From the NCBI GenBank assembly GCA_031280615.1, contig JAITGO010000010.1:62001-126000 (forward strand): DNA of 64,000 bases, written 5' to 3'. A program made the translations under genes and the position numbers. Source of the DNA: Desulfobulbus sp. (GTDB lineage: Bacteria; Desulfobacterota; Desulfobulbia; Desulfobulbales; Desulfobulbaceae). Positions 35,279 through 45,995 of this stretch are shown one piece after another. Position 1 is the stretch's first letter; the number at the start of each line of letters is the position of its first letter. Under the pieces are notes generated by a model, which did no database searches, was not told where the DNA came from, and saw nothing but the letters and a program-made list of their open reading frames with translations.

Positions 35279-38200
35279 TTACACCTTCTCGATGGCGACG
35301 AGGAACGATTTGAACTCCGGCGTCTGGGTGTTGGCGTCGCCGACAAAGGGGGTCAGGGTGTTGGTGATGTAGCCGTTTTTCGCCACCCCCATGAAGCCCC
35401 AATGGATCGGCACGCCGACGGTATGCACCTTGCGGCCGGCGATGTCCAGGGTGCGGATCCGCTTGGTGACCACCGCCACCGCGACGATGAAGCCGCGCTT
35501 GGATTTGACCCGGACGCTGTCCCCGGGCCTGATGCCCTTTTCTCTGGCCAGCTCTTCCCCGATTTCGACGAACTGTTCCGGTTGCAGGATGGCGTCCAGG
35601 GGCGCGTGCTTGGTCCAGAAATGGAAATGCTCGGTGAGCCGGTAGGTGGTGCAGACGTAGGGAAACTGGTCGGCGGTGCCGAAGCTGTCCCAATCGTCCT
35701 TGAACACCCGGGCCGCCGGATTGGACCGAGCCTTGGCGTTGTTCGGGTGGAGCGGGTTGGCGGCCAGGGGCGACTCGAAGGGCTCGTAGTGCTCGGGAAA
35801 GGGGCCTTCGGCCATCTTGTCCACGGCAAAGAACCGGGCCACCCCCTCGGGATTCATGATGAAGGGTCCCATGCCGCTTTCCGGCGGGGTGATTGCGCTG
35901 TAGTCGGGGATGTCGGAGCCGGACCAGGTGCCGGCGGCCTTGTTCCAGGCGATCAGCTTGCGTGCCGGATCGTAGGGCGTGCCGGCAGGATCGCAGGAGG
36001 CGCGGTTGTAGAGGATGCGCCGGTTGGCCGGCCAGGAAAAGGCCCAGTTCAGGGTTTGGCCGATGCCGTAGGGGTCGGAGTTGTCGCGGCGGGCCATCAG
36101 GTTGCCCTTTTCCGACCAGCAGCCGGCGAAGATCCAGCAGCCGCAGGCGGTCGAGCCGTCGTCTCGAAGTTCGGCAAACCCGTTCAGCTGTTGGCCGGCC
36201 TTGAGCAACACTTTGGCCGCGTCCTTGGGATCGGCCAGGTCCTTGAGCGCGGTGCCGGAAAACTCGCGGGCCAGTTCCTCGGGCGAGGGCTCCTCGGGCC
36301 GTTTGTATTTCCAGCTCAGGTTGAGGATCGGGTCGGCAAAGGCGCCGCCCTCTTTTTTGTACATTTCCCGGATCTTCAGGAAAATGCCGGCCATGATCGC
36401 CTGGTCGCCCTTGGCCTCGCCGGGCGGCTCGGCCGCTTTCCAGTGCCACTGCAGCCAGCGCCCGGAATTGACCAGGGAGCCATCCTCCTCGGCAAAACAG
36501 GTGGAGGGCAGCCGGAAGACCTCGGTCTGGATTTTGGCGGGATCGACATCGTTGTATTCGCCGTGGTTTTGCCAGAATTCGGAGGTTTCCGTGGCCAGGG
36601 GATCGATGATCACCAGGTATTTCAGCTTGGCCATGGCACCGGCGACCTTGATCTTGCACGGGGCCGAGGCCAGGGGATTGAAGCCTTGGCAGACGTAGCC
36701 GTTGACCTGGCCCCGGTGCATGTCCTCGAAGACCTGGAGGATGTCGTAGCCCTTGTCGAGTTTGGGCAGCCAATCGTAGCACCAGTTGTTCTCGGCCGTG
36801 GCGGCATCGCCGTACCAGGACTTCATGACGCTGACGAAAAACTTGCCGTAATTCTGCCAGTAGCTGAGCTGGCCCGGCCGCAGCGGCTTGGAGGCCCGGG
36901 CGTCGAGGTAGGCGGTGTAGTCCTGTTCGCCGTCGCCGGGCAGGGTCAGGTAGCCGGGCAGCAGGTTGGAGAGCAGGCCAAGGTCGGTCAGGCCTTGGAT
37001 ATTGGAGTGGCCGCGCAGGGCGTTCATGCCGCCGCCGGCAACGCCGATGTTGCCGAGCAATAGCTGGACCATGGCCCCGGTGCGGATCATCTGCGAACCT
37101 TGGGAATGCTGGGTCCAGCCGAGGGCGTACATGATGGTCATGGTCTTGTCGGCTGCTGCGGTCTCGGCGATCAGGGCGCAGATCTTGAGGAAATCCTCCT
37201 TGGACGTGCCGCAGATGGAGGCCACCACCTCCGGGGTATAACGCCCGTAGTGGGTTTTCAGCAGCTGGTAGACGCAGCGCGGGTTTGCCAGGGTCGGATC
37301 GGTGACCACGTAGCCGTCCGGACCGAGCTGGTAGCCCCAGCTGGTCTTGGCGTAGCTCCGTTTCTCGGGGTTGTAGCCGCTGAACAGGCCGTCGTCGAAG
37401 GAAAAATCCTCCCGTACCAGAAAGGAGAAATCGGTGTAGTTCTTGACGTATTCGTGATGAATCCGGTCGTTGCTCAACAGGTAGTTGATCACGCCGCCCA
37501 GAAAGGCGATGTCGGTGCCCGCGCGCAGTGGGGCGTAGACATCGGCCACCGCCGCCGAGCGGGTGAAGCGGGGGTCGACCACGATCAGCCTGGCCTTGCG
37601 ATGGGCCTTGGCTTCGGTCACCCATTTGAAGCCGCAGGGATGGGCTTCGGCGGCATTGCCGCCCATTATCAGGATAAGATCGGCATTCTTGATGTCGACC
37701 CAGTGGTTGGTCATGGCGCCGCGGCCAAACGTGGGGGCAAGACTTGCCACCGTGGGGCCGTGTCAGACCCTGGCCTGATTGTCGAAGGCGAGCATGCCCA
37801 GGCTGCGGGCGATTTTCTGCGTCAGGTGGCCGGTTTCGTTGCTGGAGGCGGAGGCGGCGAGAAAGCCGGTGGAGAGCCAGCGGTTGACCGTTTGGCCCTT
37901 ATCGTTCTTGGCGATGAAGTGGGCGTCCCGGTCCGCTTTCATCAGGGTGGCGATCCGGCTGAAGGCTTCGTTCCAGGTGATGCGCTGCCAGTGCTTGCTG
38001 CCGGGGGCGCGGTATTCGGGATATTTGAGTCGGTTGGGGCTGTGGACGAAATCCAAAAGGCCGGCTCCCTTGGGACAGAGGGTACCGCGGTTGACCGGAT
38101 GGTCCGGGTCGCCCTCGATATGGACGATGTCGGCAACGGCGTTTTTGGAGGAATCCCCCAAGCTGTGGATGAGCAGACCGCAGCCCACCGAGCAGTACGG

Positions 38201-38350
38201 GCAGGTGTTGCGGGTTTCGGTGGTGCGGGTCAGCTTGAACTCGCGAACTTCGGCCCGGACCTCGTCCGGGCTGAAACCCAGGGTGGCCAGGCTGGAACTG
38301 CCGACGGTGGCTGTGCAAACTTTGAAGAACTGCCGTCGATTGATGTGCAT
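35279..38350 (-). CDS. fdnG: Formate dehydrogenase catalytic (alpha) subunit, selenoprotein
   Basis: 1023 residues read through an in-frame UGA at 37763-37765 as selenocysteine 196, the same position as in E. coli FdnG. Tat signal INRRQFFKVCTATVGSSSLA; [4Fe-4S] motif CPYCSVGCGLL. Around the Sec the sequence is NQARV-U-HGPTVASLAPTFGRGAMTNHW (given in parts), which is the family signature. The molybdopterin domains continue to the C-terminus. The enzyme oxidises formate in the periplasm with a bis-MGD Mo or W centre. GGAGG lies 8 nt upstream of ATG 38350. A SECIS-like hairpin follows the UGA. Simple ORF calling would split it into two genes, which is wrong. Confidence 0.95.
37733..37751 (-). 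promoter_or_regulatory. SECIS element of fdnG
   Basis: On the coding strand GGTGGCA-AGTCT-TGCCCCC forms a 7-pair stem (one mismatch) with a small AGUCU loop. It starts 11 nt after the UGA. Position and loop resemble the bacterial SECIS of fdhF/fdnG, which recruits SelB with selenocysteyl-tRNA. Confidence 0.8.
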
Positions 38351-38618
38351 CGCGTCTTCCTCCGTGTTTGTAGCTCAGGGCTTATGGTGAATGTGGGTAC
38401 TCGACTGCTCTGGTGGTGATGAACTCCTTGGGGCGAAATGTCCGGTAAATGCGGCAAACTATGCGATAGCTGAGCAGTTGGAGAAATGTTTGTCAAGCAA
38501 AATGGCGGGACGGATGCGACCGCCCGTGTTGTGGTATCATTCCAGGCTCGACCCGGACCGCCCGTCCTGGTAGAGTGGAGCGATGTCGGGGGAAACGGCG
38601 CTTCGAGAGGAAATGGCG

Positions 38619-39062
38619 ATGCAGATACAAAAAATCAAGGAGATCGAAATCGTCGGCCGGCCGGAGGCCACGGCCGGGGCGTTCGTGCGCCTGGCAACGG
38701 AGTCGGTGTCGGCCGGATTCCCCTCGCCGGCCGAGGACTACATCGAACAGGCCCTCGACGTAAACGACCTGCTCGTCACCAATCCGCCCGCCACCTTTTT
38801 CGTCAAGGTCGCCGGCAGCTCGATGGTCGAGGCCGGCATCCATCCGGACGACATCCTGGCGGTCGACCGCTCCCGGGAGGCGCGCCACGGCGACATCGTC
38901 ATCGCCATCGTCAACGGCGAACTGACCGTCAAGGAACTGGCCACCACTCCCACACTCCGGTTGATCCCCCGCAACAGCGCCTACGAGCCGATCGTGCTGC
39001 GCGAACACGACGATTTCGAGATCGTCGGCAAGGTCACCGGCCTGGTCCGGCGGTTCAAGTAG
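38619..39062 (+). CDS. umuD: UmuD-like self-cleaving SOS protein
   Basis: 147 residues of the S24 LexA/UmuD family. The catalytic Ser is in VAGSSMVEAGI and the Lys in NGELTVKEL, with the correct spacing of 38 residues. The cleavage site would be at the Ala-Gly near the N-terminus (ATAGAF). Cleaved UmuD' activates DNA polymerase V. Three in-frame ATG codons exist; AGAGGA is best placed for 38619. The umuC start lies 2 nt after its stop. No canonical CTG-N10-CAG LexA box is visible upstream. Confidence 0.92.
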   Translation: MQIQKIKEIEIVGRPEATAGAFVRLATESVSAGFPSPAEDYIEQALDVNDLLVTNPPATFFVKVAGSSMVEAGIHPDDILAVDRSREARHGDIVIAIVNGELTVKELATTPTLRLIPRNSAYEPIVLREHDDFEIVGKVTGLVRRFK

Positions 39063-39064
39063 CC

Positions 39065-40312
39065 GTGTTCGCCCTGGTCGACTGCAACAATTTCTACGCC
39101 TCGTGCGAGCAGTTGTTCCGCCCCGACCTGCGGCACCGGCCGGTGGTGGTGCTGTCGAACAACGACGGCTGCGTGGTGTCGCGCTCGCCGGCCGCCAAGG
39201 CCCTAGGCATTCCCATGGGAGAGCCGGCCTATCGGCTCCGGGAGGCCATCGCCCGGCACGACGTCGAGGTGTTTTCGTCCAACTATGCCCTGTATGCCGA
39301 CATCTCCCAACGGGTGATGCGCATCCTCGCCGAATTGGCGCCGGAGGTGGAGCTCTACTCCATCGACGAGGCCTTTCTCGATGTGGGGGGAATCGCCGAT
39401 CTGGAGGCCTTTGGCCAGCGGCTGCGCACCACGGTCCGCCAATGGACCGGCATCACCGTGGCCATCGGCATGGCGCCGACCAAAACTCTGGCCAAACTGG
39501 CCAACGCCGCGGCCAAGCGGTTTCCGGCCACCGGCGGCGTGGTCGACCTGCGCGATCGAAAGCGGCAGCTGCGCCTGTTGCGGATCATGCCGGTGGAAGA
39601 GGTGTGGGGCGTGGGCCGGCGGCTGTCCCGGCGGCTGCGGCTGATGGGCATCGAAACCGCCTTCGATCTCGGTGCGCGGGACAAGGGCGAGTTGCGCCGG
39701 CGCTTCAGCGTGACGCTGGCCCGCACGGCCGCAGAACTCGACGGCGTGCCCTGCTTCGGCCTGGACGAGGCCCCGCCGCCGCGCAAGCAGATCATCTCCT
39801 CGCGCTCCTTCGGCGAACGGGTGACCGGCCTGGCGGCCATGCACCAGGCGGTCTGCGCCTACACCGCCACGGCCTGCGAGAAACTGCGCCGGGGGCGCCA
39901 GTACGCCAGGAGCATGAGCGTCTTCATACAGACCAGCCCGCACGCCGCCGCGCCCTACTACGGCAATGCCGCCCATGGCAGCCTGCCCGGTCCCAGCGGC
40001 GATACCCGCGATTTCCACCGGCTGTCCCGCCGGCTGCTGGAATCGATCTGGAAAGAGGGCCATGCCTATGTCAAGGCCGGGGTGATGCTGCACGACTGCT
40101 GTCCCACGACGCCGTTGCAGCTTTCCCTGCTGGGCAAGCAGGGGCTGCACGCCAGCGACACCTTGATGGCGGCCCTCGACCGGATCAACCACAGCGGCCG
40201 GGGCCGGGTCTTCTGGGCCAACCAGGGCATCGACCCGTCCTGGACCATGTTCCGCAACCATCTCTCCCCCGCCTACACCACCAACTGGAGCGCCATCCCC
40301 TGCGTGCGCTAG
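39065..40312 (+). CDS. umuC: DNA polymerase V catalytic subunit UmuC
   Basis: 415 residues starting with GTG. Y-family polymerase motifs are FALVDCNNFYASCEQLF (first metal Asp), SNYALYADIS, and YSIDEAFLDVGG with the catalytic Asp-Glu. The helix-hairpin-helix region VWGVGRRLSRRL and the UmuC-specific C-terminal domain are present. It carries out error-prone translesion synthesis with UmuD'. Immediately downstream of umuD and surely co-translated. Confidence 0.95.
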   Translation: MFALVDCNNFYASCEQLFRPDLRHRPVVVLSNNDGCVVSRSPAAKALGIPMGEPAYRLREAIARHDVEVFSSNYALYADISQRVMRILAELAPEVELYSIDEAFLDVGGIADLEAFGQRLRTTVRQWTGITVAIGMAPTKTLAKLANAAAKRFPATGGVVDLRDRKRQLRLLRIMPVEEVWGVGRRLSRRLRLMGIETAFDLGARDKGELRRRFSVTLARTAAELDGVPCFGLDEAPPPRKQIISSRSFGERVTGLAAMHQAVCAYTATACEKLRRGRQYARSMSVFIQTSPHAAAPYYGNAAHGSLPGPSGDTRDFHRLSRRLLESIWKEGHAYVKAGVMLHDCCPTTPLQLSLLGKQGLHASDTLMAALDRINHSGRGRVFWANQGIDPSWTMFRNHLSPAYTTNWSAIPCVR

Positions 40313-40515
40313 CCGTCGTTCGCTTGCCATGCCGCGTGTCCGTCTTTCTTTCGATGCCTTGATGCCTTGTCCGCTGCCAGGGCGGTACATCGGACGCGCC
40401 GCCGCCCCGTGCGGACGGACAGGGACCGGCCGGGACAGAAGCGGACAGGTTCCCTCGGTCCTGGCGTCGATGCCGTCCGTTGCCAACCGGAAACGACCTT
40501 GCGCCCATATTTTTT

Positions 40516-40543
40516 TTGTTTCGTCGCCAACAGAGGCTACAAT
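40516..40543 (+). promoter_or_regulatory. Sigma70-type promoter for the DUF898/M48 pair
   Basis: TTGTTT and TACAAT are separated by 16 nt, about 70 nt upstream of the DUF898 gene. The -10 is near consensus, the -35 moderate. The rest of the 301-bp gap after umuC has no gene. Confidence 0.5.
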
Positions 40544-40613
40544 CGAAGAGACGCGGGCAAGCCGTCGGCATGGATCGAAGGCGACGGACAAACATCACGA
40601 GGGAGAGCGGCGC

Positions 40614-42008
40614 ATGGAGACGAACGAGAGGGAATACGCCCTGGTTTTCCAAGGGCAGGTGGCCGAAGGACAGGACGTGGAAGAGGTGAAGACGCGCTTT
40701 GCGGCGTTCATGCGTTGCGATTCCGCCAAAACCGAGGCGCTGTTTGTCGGACGCCGGATCATCGTCAAACGCTTTCCCACCAGGGAGGCGGCCGAGCAGG
40801 GAGCGGCGCGGCTGCGGCAGTTGGGGATGGTGATGGAGGTCGTCGCGGTCGAGAAGAAGACCGCCCCGTCCACGCCGATGCCAGCGCCGGTCACGGAAGA
40901 ACAAGCGCCCGCGGCCGACCTGTCGATCTCCCCGGAAAACCCGGCCGAAGCACCGCCCCGGCCACCTCGTCCGCCCCGGCCCACGGCGACCGGGGAACGG
41001 CGGCTGCCCTTTGTCTTCAGCGGCAGCGGCGGCGAATTCTACAAGATCTGGGTGGTCAATGTGCTGTTGACCATCCTCACCTTGGGCATCTGGTCGGCCT
41101 GGGCCAAGGTGCGGACCATGCGTTATTTCTACGGCAACACCACCCTCGGCGGCAACGCGTTCGAATACCTGGCCGAACCGGTGAAGATCCTCAAGGGGCG
41201 GCTGTTGGTTTTTGCCGTGTTCGCGGCCTTTTCCGCGGTGGCGCAGTTTTATCCCTTGATCAACCCGATCGGCGGCTTGATCCTCCTGGTCCTGACACCG
41301 TGGATCGTACGGCAAAGCCTGCGGTTCCAACGCCATTACACGGCCTGGCGGGGGGTGCGTTTCGCCTTTGTCGGCAGTCTCGGGGAGTCCTTCCGGGCCT
41401 TTTTACTCTGGCCGATGCTGACCGCGTTCCTGTTTTTCCTGCCCGTGATCTGGCACCGCCAGACCCATTACCTGATCGATCAGTCCTGCTACGGCTCGGC
41501 CAGGTTTGCCAACCGCAGCACGGTGGGAAATTTTTTCGTCGCCTTTGCCATCCTGACGATGCTCGCTCTGGCGTTGGGCGCGGCGGGCGGCATGGCTTTC
41601 GCCGCACTCGGCCAAATGGCGCAGGAGCTGCTGCCGGAAATCCGGCAAATGTCGGCCTTGGCGGGCGTGGTGCTGGCCTCCCTGGCCTGGATGGTGGTGT
41701 CCGCCCTGTACAAGGTCAGGATGGTCAACCTGCGCTTCGGCAAGACCGAAATCGGCCCGCACCGAATCGTTACCAGCTATGCCTTCGGCTCGTATCTGTG
41801 GCTGGTGCTGACCAACACCCTTGGCATCATGCTGAGCCTGGGGCTGTATTATCCCTTTGCCAAGGTCCGCACCGCCCGCTATGCCGCTGCACATACCGAG
41901 ATGATCGTTCAGGGCGATCTCGACGACTTCGTCGCCAGCCACCAAGCCGGGGTTTCGGCCCTGGGCGGCGAGGCCGCCGATTTCTTCGATATTGACATCG
42001 GCTTTTAA
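40614..42008 (+). CDS. DUF898 (YjgN-like) membrane protein
   Basis: 464 residues. A cytoplasmic N-terminal part of about 120 residues ends in a Pro-rich linker (PRPPRPPRP). Then follows the DUF898 region with several membrane helices and the repeated motif pair FYKIWVVNVLLTILTLGIWSAWAKVR and YLWLVLTNTLGIMLSLGLYYPFAKVR (only the shared WAKVR/FAKVR cores matter). This internal duplication is typical of the family. The function of DUF898 is not known. GAGGGAGAG precedes the ATG. It is paired with an M48 protease gene 38 nt downstream, an association seen in other genomes. Confidence 0.88.
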   Translation: METNEREYALVFQGQVAEGQDVEEVKTRFAAFMRCDSAKTEALFVGRRIIVKRFPTREAAEQGAARLRQLGMVMEVVAVEKKTAPSTPMPAPVTEEQAPAADLSISPENPAEAPPRPPRPPRPTATGERRLPFVFSGSGGEFYKIWVVNVLLTILTLGIWSAWAKVRTMRYFYGNTTLGGNAFEYLAEPVKILKGRLLVFAVFAAFSAVAQFYPLINPIGGLILLVLTPWIVRQSLRFQRHYTAWRGVRFAFVGSLGESFRAFLLWPMLTAFLFFLPVIWHRQTHYLIDQSCYGSARFANRSTVGNFFVAFAILTMLALALGAAGGMAFAALGQMAQELLPEIRQMSALAGVVLASLAWMVVSALYKVRMVNLRFGKTEIGPHRIVTSYAFGSYLWLVLTNTLGIMLSLGLYYPFAKVRTARYAAAHTEMIVQGDLDDFVASHQAGVSALGGEAADFFDIDIGF

Positions 42009-42046
42009 ACTATCAAGGAGCCGCGCTGTATTCGGATTGCGATCTC

Positions 42047-43099
42047 GTGGATATTTCAGGAAATTATTTTGATGGTCATTCTTCTCGCCCCTGTCCGGCG
42101 GTACTGTGCCGTACCGGCAAGGGCGCCGGCGTTTTTGATCCGGCGGGAACCCGCCTGGCCTGGGTGGAGGATGCTCTTGGCCTGGACATCGCCTCCCGGG
42201 TCGGCGACACCAAGCGATTTGTGCGGTTTCCGGACGGCGGCGTGTTCGAAACCGGCGACAACGACGCCGTCGACCGCCTGGCGGCCTCGCTGCGGCCCGG
42301 TTCCGGGCTGACGCATCGCCTGGAGTCGCGGCTGCGCTATGCCGCCATTGGCCTGGTGGTGACGATCCTGTTCACCTGGGGCTCGATCCAATACGGCATT
42401 CCGCTGCTTGCCCGAGCGGTCGCCTTTTCCATTTCCGCCGAAAACAACCGCCGGATCGGGCAAGGGGCGCTGGAGGCGCTCGACAGGGCGATCTTCTCCC
42501 CCAGCGGCCTGCCGCTCGCCGAGCAGGAGCGCCTGCGCGGCCGCTTCCTCGCCGGTGTCGGCACGGTGGATGGCATTCCGCTGTCCGTCGAGTTCCGCGA
42601 GGCAGACAAGAGCATCGGCGCCAACGCCTTCGCACTCCCTTCCGGGACCATCGTCTTCACCGACCAACTGGTGCGCCTGGCGCAAAACGACGAGGAGTTG
42701 CTGGGCATTTTCTACCACGAGGCCGGACATGTCCAATGGCGGCACGCCATGCGCGGCATCTTGCAGCAGTCGGCGTTGGCGGCGGTGATCGTCGCCGTTA
42801 CCGGCGATGTCTCCTCGGTGGCCTCGCTGGTGTCCGCCGCTCCGGTATTCCTGGTCGAGGCCGGCTATTCCCGGCGGTTCGAAAGCGAAGCCGATGCCTT
42901 TGCAGTGGCGCGGATGCGGGAGGCACATCTCGATCCGGCACATTTCGGCCGCATCCTGGCCCGCCTGGAGGAGGCCCATCGCGCCAAGCAGGACGAAAAA
43001 GGCAAAAAGAACGAAAAAAACGACTCCCAGCCGCGGCTGGGCGATTATCTCTCCACCCACCCGGCAACGGCCGAACGGATCGACCAGGTGGAAAAGTAG
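42047..43099 (+). CDS. M48-family membrane metalloprotease
   Basis: 350 residues from a GTG. IFYHEAGHVQWRH carries the zinc HExxH, and the third ligand Glu is in FESEADAFAV. One membrane helix (YAAIGLVVTILFTWGS) lies near residue 100 and a second hydrophobic segment follows the active site. The N-terminal 70 residues resemble the DUF7092-type domain found before M48 in these proteins. An AAGGAG at 42015-42020 is only 5 nt before an in-frame CTG at 42026, so the true start may be that CTG, adding 7 residues. Probably involved in membrane protein quality control. Confidence 0.88.
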   Translation: MDISGNYFDGHSSRPCPAVLCRTGKGAGVFDPAGTRLAWVEDALGLDIASRVGDTKRFVRFPDGGVFETGDNDAVDRLAASLRPGSGLTHRLESRLRYAAIGLVVTILFTWGSIQYGIPLLARAVAFSISAENNRRIGQGALEALDRAIFSPSGLPLAEQERLRGRFLAGVGTVDGIPLSVEFREADKSIGANAFALPSGTIVFTDQLVRLAQNDEELLGIFYHEAGHVQWRHAMRGILQQSALAAVIVAVTGDVSSVASLVSAAPVFLVEAGYSRRFESEADAFAVARMREAHLDPAHFGRILARLEEAHRAKQDEKGKKNEKNDSQPRLGDYLSTHPATAERIDQVEK

Positions 43100-43243
43100 T
43101 AAGGTCGCCCGTTGCTTTCGGCCAAGATCCCCGCATCTCGGCGATCGATCCCTGCTCAGGTTTTGGCATCGAATCCCCTGGATCGTTCCATTTTCAACAC
43201 TGTGAAATATCCAGTCGCATCCCTGGAAAAGAGTGCTCCCTCC

Positions 43244-43266
43244 GGCCGGAATGACCGGCCTTTTCT
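43244..43266 (+). terminator. Intrinsic terminator downstream of the M48 gene
   Basis: GGCCGG and CCGGCC pair around AATGA and are followed by TTTTCT. It lies about 145 nt after the stop. The rest of the 379-bp gap 43100-43478 has no gene; a small GCCCCG/CGGGGC hairpin at about 43360-43385 lies before the convergent kinase gene. Confidence 0.65.
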
Positions 43267-43478
43267 GTCGCGTCCCGTTCTTCGAAGTCACATCGTTTTA
43301 AAAATGGAATAACGCTTTGCGCTTGTCCGGCCTGGGCCGGGCCAGATTCTGCCGGTAAGTCGCCGCCCCGAAAGAAGCGGGGCAACGCGACGGCCAAGGT
43401 CAAAGCGGGCCGGCAAGAATGGCTTGATCGGAAAGATGGAACGGGAACGAGCGGGAAAAGTAGCCTCGGGAGAGGGAG

Positions 43479-45995
43479 TCAGGCGGTGGGCCGGTCGTCG
43501 GCATCGAGCACCTGGCGGAGCAGGGCCGCCAGGTCTTTCCGGGGCAGGGGCTTGAAGGCGAAGCCCTTGATGCCCACGGCCAGGACCGCATCCTTGGTCA
43601 CAAGGCTGCTGTAGCCGGTGCAGAGGACGATCGGTAAATCCGGCCGGATCGCCAGCATCTGCCGGGCCATTTCCATGCCGGTCAGGCCCGGCATGGTATG
43701 GTCGGTGACCACGGCGTCGAACAGGTCGGGATGATTGCGGAAAGCGGCCAGGGCCACGGCGCTGTCGGTGCAGGCCGTGGCCTGGTACCCGAGCCGTTCC
43801 AGCATGGTCTGGCCCAGTTCGGCCAGTATCGGTTCATCGTCGACGAACAGGACGTGTTCCCGGCCGGACCGCACCCGTTCGGAGGTCTCCCGTTCGGCCT
43901 CGTCCGCCGGGCCGCTGGCCGGCAGGAGGACGCGGAAGCAGGTGCCCTTGCCGGGCGTGCTGTCGCAGCTCAGCAGGCCCTGGTAGGAGGTGACGATGCC
44001 GTGGATGATGGACAGCCCCATGCCGGTCCCCTTGCCCACGCTCTTGGTGGTGAAAAAGGGCTCGAAGATTTTGTCCCGGATTTCCGGGGCAATACCGGTG
44101 CCGGTGTCGGCAACCGTCAGTTCGACAAAGGGGCCGGGCAGCACCTTGGCCTGGTCGGGCACCTCGTCCGCGGCGATGTCCCGGTCGGCCAGGGTAATGG
44201 TCAGGGTGCCGCCGGTGGTCTCCATGGCGTGGAAGGCGTTGGTGCAGAGGTTCATCACGATCTGCTGGATCTGGACCGGATCGGCGAGGATGCTGCGGCC
44301 GGCGTCGTCGATCCGGGTTTCGATGGCAATGGTCGAGGGCAAGGTGGGGCGGAGGAGTTTGACCGCCTCCTTGACGATCGGCGCCGGCTGGAGCGTGGTC
44401 CGCTCGGTGACGGTCTGGCGGCTGAAGGCCAGGATCTGCTTGACCAGGTCCACGGCCCGGTAGCCGGCGCTGAGTACGTTGGTCAGGTCGCGGGCCACCG
44501 CCGAATCGGGCGGACAGGCATCCAGGGCGATCTCGGTATAGCCGATGATCGCACCGAGGATGTTGTTGAAATCGTGGGCAATGCCGCCCGCCAGAGTGCC
44601 GATGGCCTCCATCTTTTGCGCCTGGATGAGCTGGGTGTGCAGGCGTTGCCGCTCCGCCTCGGAGCGCCGCAATTCGGTGATGTCGCGGCCGACCGATTGG
44701 ACTTCGACGCAGCGGCCCGAGCTGTCGAGCAGTGGCGCTTCCATCCAATGGATATGGCGGGAGGTACCGTTGTCGAGGGTGACGAGGCTTTCCCGGGAAA
44801 ACGGGATGCCGGAGGCCATCAACTGGGCGTGGGCGGCCAGGATGGCGGGCCGCTCCGTGGCCGGAACCATCTCGATCCAACGACGGCCGAGCAACGATTC
44901 TTCGTTGACGAATCCGCACAATTCCGCATATTTGCTATTGGTAAAGGTCAAGGTGGTGTCGGGCCGCCAGCGGCAAACCGCATCGGGCTGGTTTTCGATG
45001 ATCGCCTGATAATGCTGTTCGCTCAGGTGCAGCCGTTGTTTGCTGTTGCGCATTCGTTTGATGAACAGACCCATCACCGCCAGGCCCATCGCGGTCAGCG
45101 ACGTGGTGATGGCGGCCATCCGCCACCAATCCGCGAACTGTTCGCTGGCACCCCGCCCCACCAGCACATAGAAGGGGGAGGGCGTGAGGCAATGAAAGGC
45201 GAAGATGCGGTCGACGCCGTCGGTGATGCCGGGGTAACGAACCACGCCCTTGAGGATGCCGCGCTCGATCAGCCGCTGGGGAGGGATATCCTCGGCGGGA
45301 CTGTTGAGTTTCGATTCCATCGGCGGCCACCGCAGCACCAGGGCGCTGGTATCGTTGCGCCGGATGCCGACCGCACCGTCCCGTCCCACGTTCATCTGGG
45401 CGAATAGGCTTGCAAAGAATCCCAGGTCGATCGGGGTGACGATCAGGCCCTGGAAACTGCCGTCGGCGGCCAGGACCGCCTGCGAGGCGATCATGATCAG
45501 GGGGTTGGTGAGCAGGGTTTGGGAAAAGCGCAGGCTTTCCGTGGGGGATTGCTTGCTCTGCAGGAAGTAGGGCCGGTCGGCGATGTTGGCAGGGGCCTCG
45601 TCCGGGTTGCTGCTGAACACCAGCCGGCCTTCGGCATCGTAGAAGGCGTGTCCCCGGATTTCGGGGAACTCCCGGCACAGGGTTTGGAGATGATTGGTGG
45701 CGTGTTGGATGGCCTGCGGCGAGAAGTGCCCCTCCCGCAACTCGGGGATCAGGTTCTGGGCGATCAGGTCGGAGGTGGCGTCGATGCGGCGCAGGGCCGC
45801 CTCCAGCTGGCTTGCGAGAACATTTGCCTCGTTGGCCGAATTGATGGCAATGGTCCGCCCGGTCTGGCGGTAGCTCACAAAGAGGAAAAAAGCGAGTAGA
45901 ACGGCGGTCAGAGAGGCTAGAAGCAGAAAGCAAATACTGTAGGCGTGCTTGCGGACAGTGGCATACAGACGGCCGACAGGTGGTTGTACGGTCAT
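43479..45995 (-). CDS. Hybrid sensor histidine kinase/response regulator
   Basis: 838 residues. An N-terminal membrane helix, a double-Cache periplasmic sensor (about 40-285), a second helix, a PAS domain (about 330-455, [19 protein letters not shown]), HisKA with [21 protein letters not shown], HATPase_c ([31 protein letters not shown]) and a C-terminal receiver ([14 protein letters not shown], phospho-Asp in [12 protein letters not shown], Lys in [11 protein letters not shown]). HDFNN kinases of this kind are common in Desulfobacterota and often lack a dedicated partner. No regulator gene is adjacent, so its output is not known. Confidence 0.93.
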   Translation of the reverse strand: MTVQPPVGRLYATVRKHAYSICFLLLASLTAVLLAFFLFVSYRQTGRTIAINSANEANVLASQLEAALRRIDATSDLIAQNLIPELREGHFSPQAIQHATNHLQTLCREFPEIRGHAFYDAEGRLVFSSNPDEAPANIADRPYFLQSKQSPTESLRFSQTLLTNPLIMIASQAVLAADGSFQGLIVTPIDLGFFASLFAQMNVGRDGAVGIRRNDTSALVLRWPPMESKLNSPAEDIPPQRLIERGILKGVVRYPGITDGVDRIFAFHCLTPSPFYVLVGRGASEQFADWWRMAAITTSLTAMGLAVMGLFIKRMRNSKQRLHLSEQHYQAIIENQPDAVCRWRPDTTLTFTNSKYAELCGFVNEESLLGRRWIEMVPATERPAILAAHAQLMASGIPFSRESLVTLDNGTSRHIHWMEAPLLDSSGRCVEVQSVGRDITELRRSEAERQRLHTQLIQAQKMEAIGTLAGGIAHDFNNILGAIIGYTEIALDACPPDSAVARDLTNVLSAGYRAVDLVKQILAFSRQTVTERTTLQPAPIVKEAVKLLRPTLPSTIAIETRIDDAGRSILADPVQIQQIVMNLCTNAFHAMETTGGTLTITLADRDIAADEVPDQAKVLPGPFVELTVADTGTGIAPEIRDKIFEPFFTTKSVGKGTGMGLSIIHGIVTSYQGLLSCDSTPGKGTCFRVLLPASGPADEAERETSERVRSGREHVLFVDDEPILAELGQTMLERLGYQATACTDSAVALAAFRNHPDLFDAVVTDHTMPGLTGMEMARQMLAIRPDLPIVLCTGYSSLVTKDAVLAVGIKGFAFKPLPRKDLAALLRQVLDADDRPTA

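Noticed and set aside
37751..37765. Frameshift or pseudogene in fdnG
   Set aside because: The interruption is a single in-frame UGA at the known Sec position with a following SECIS-like hairpin.
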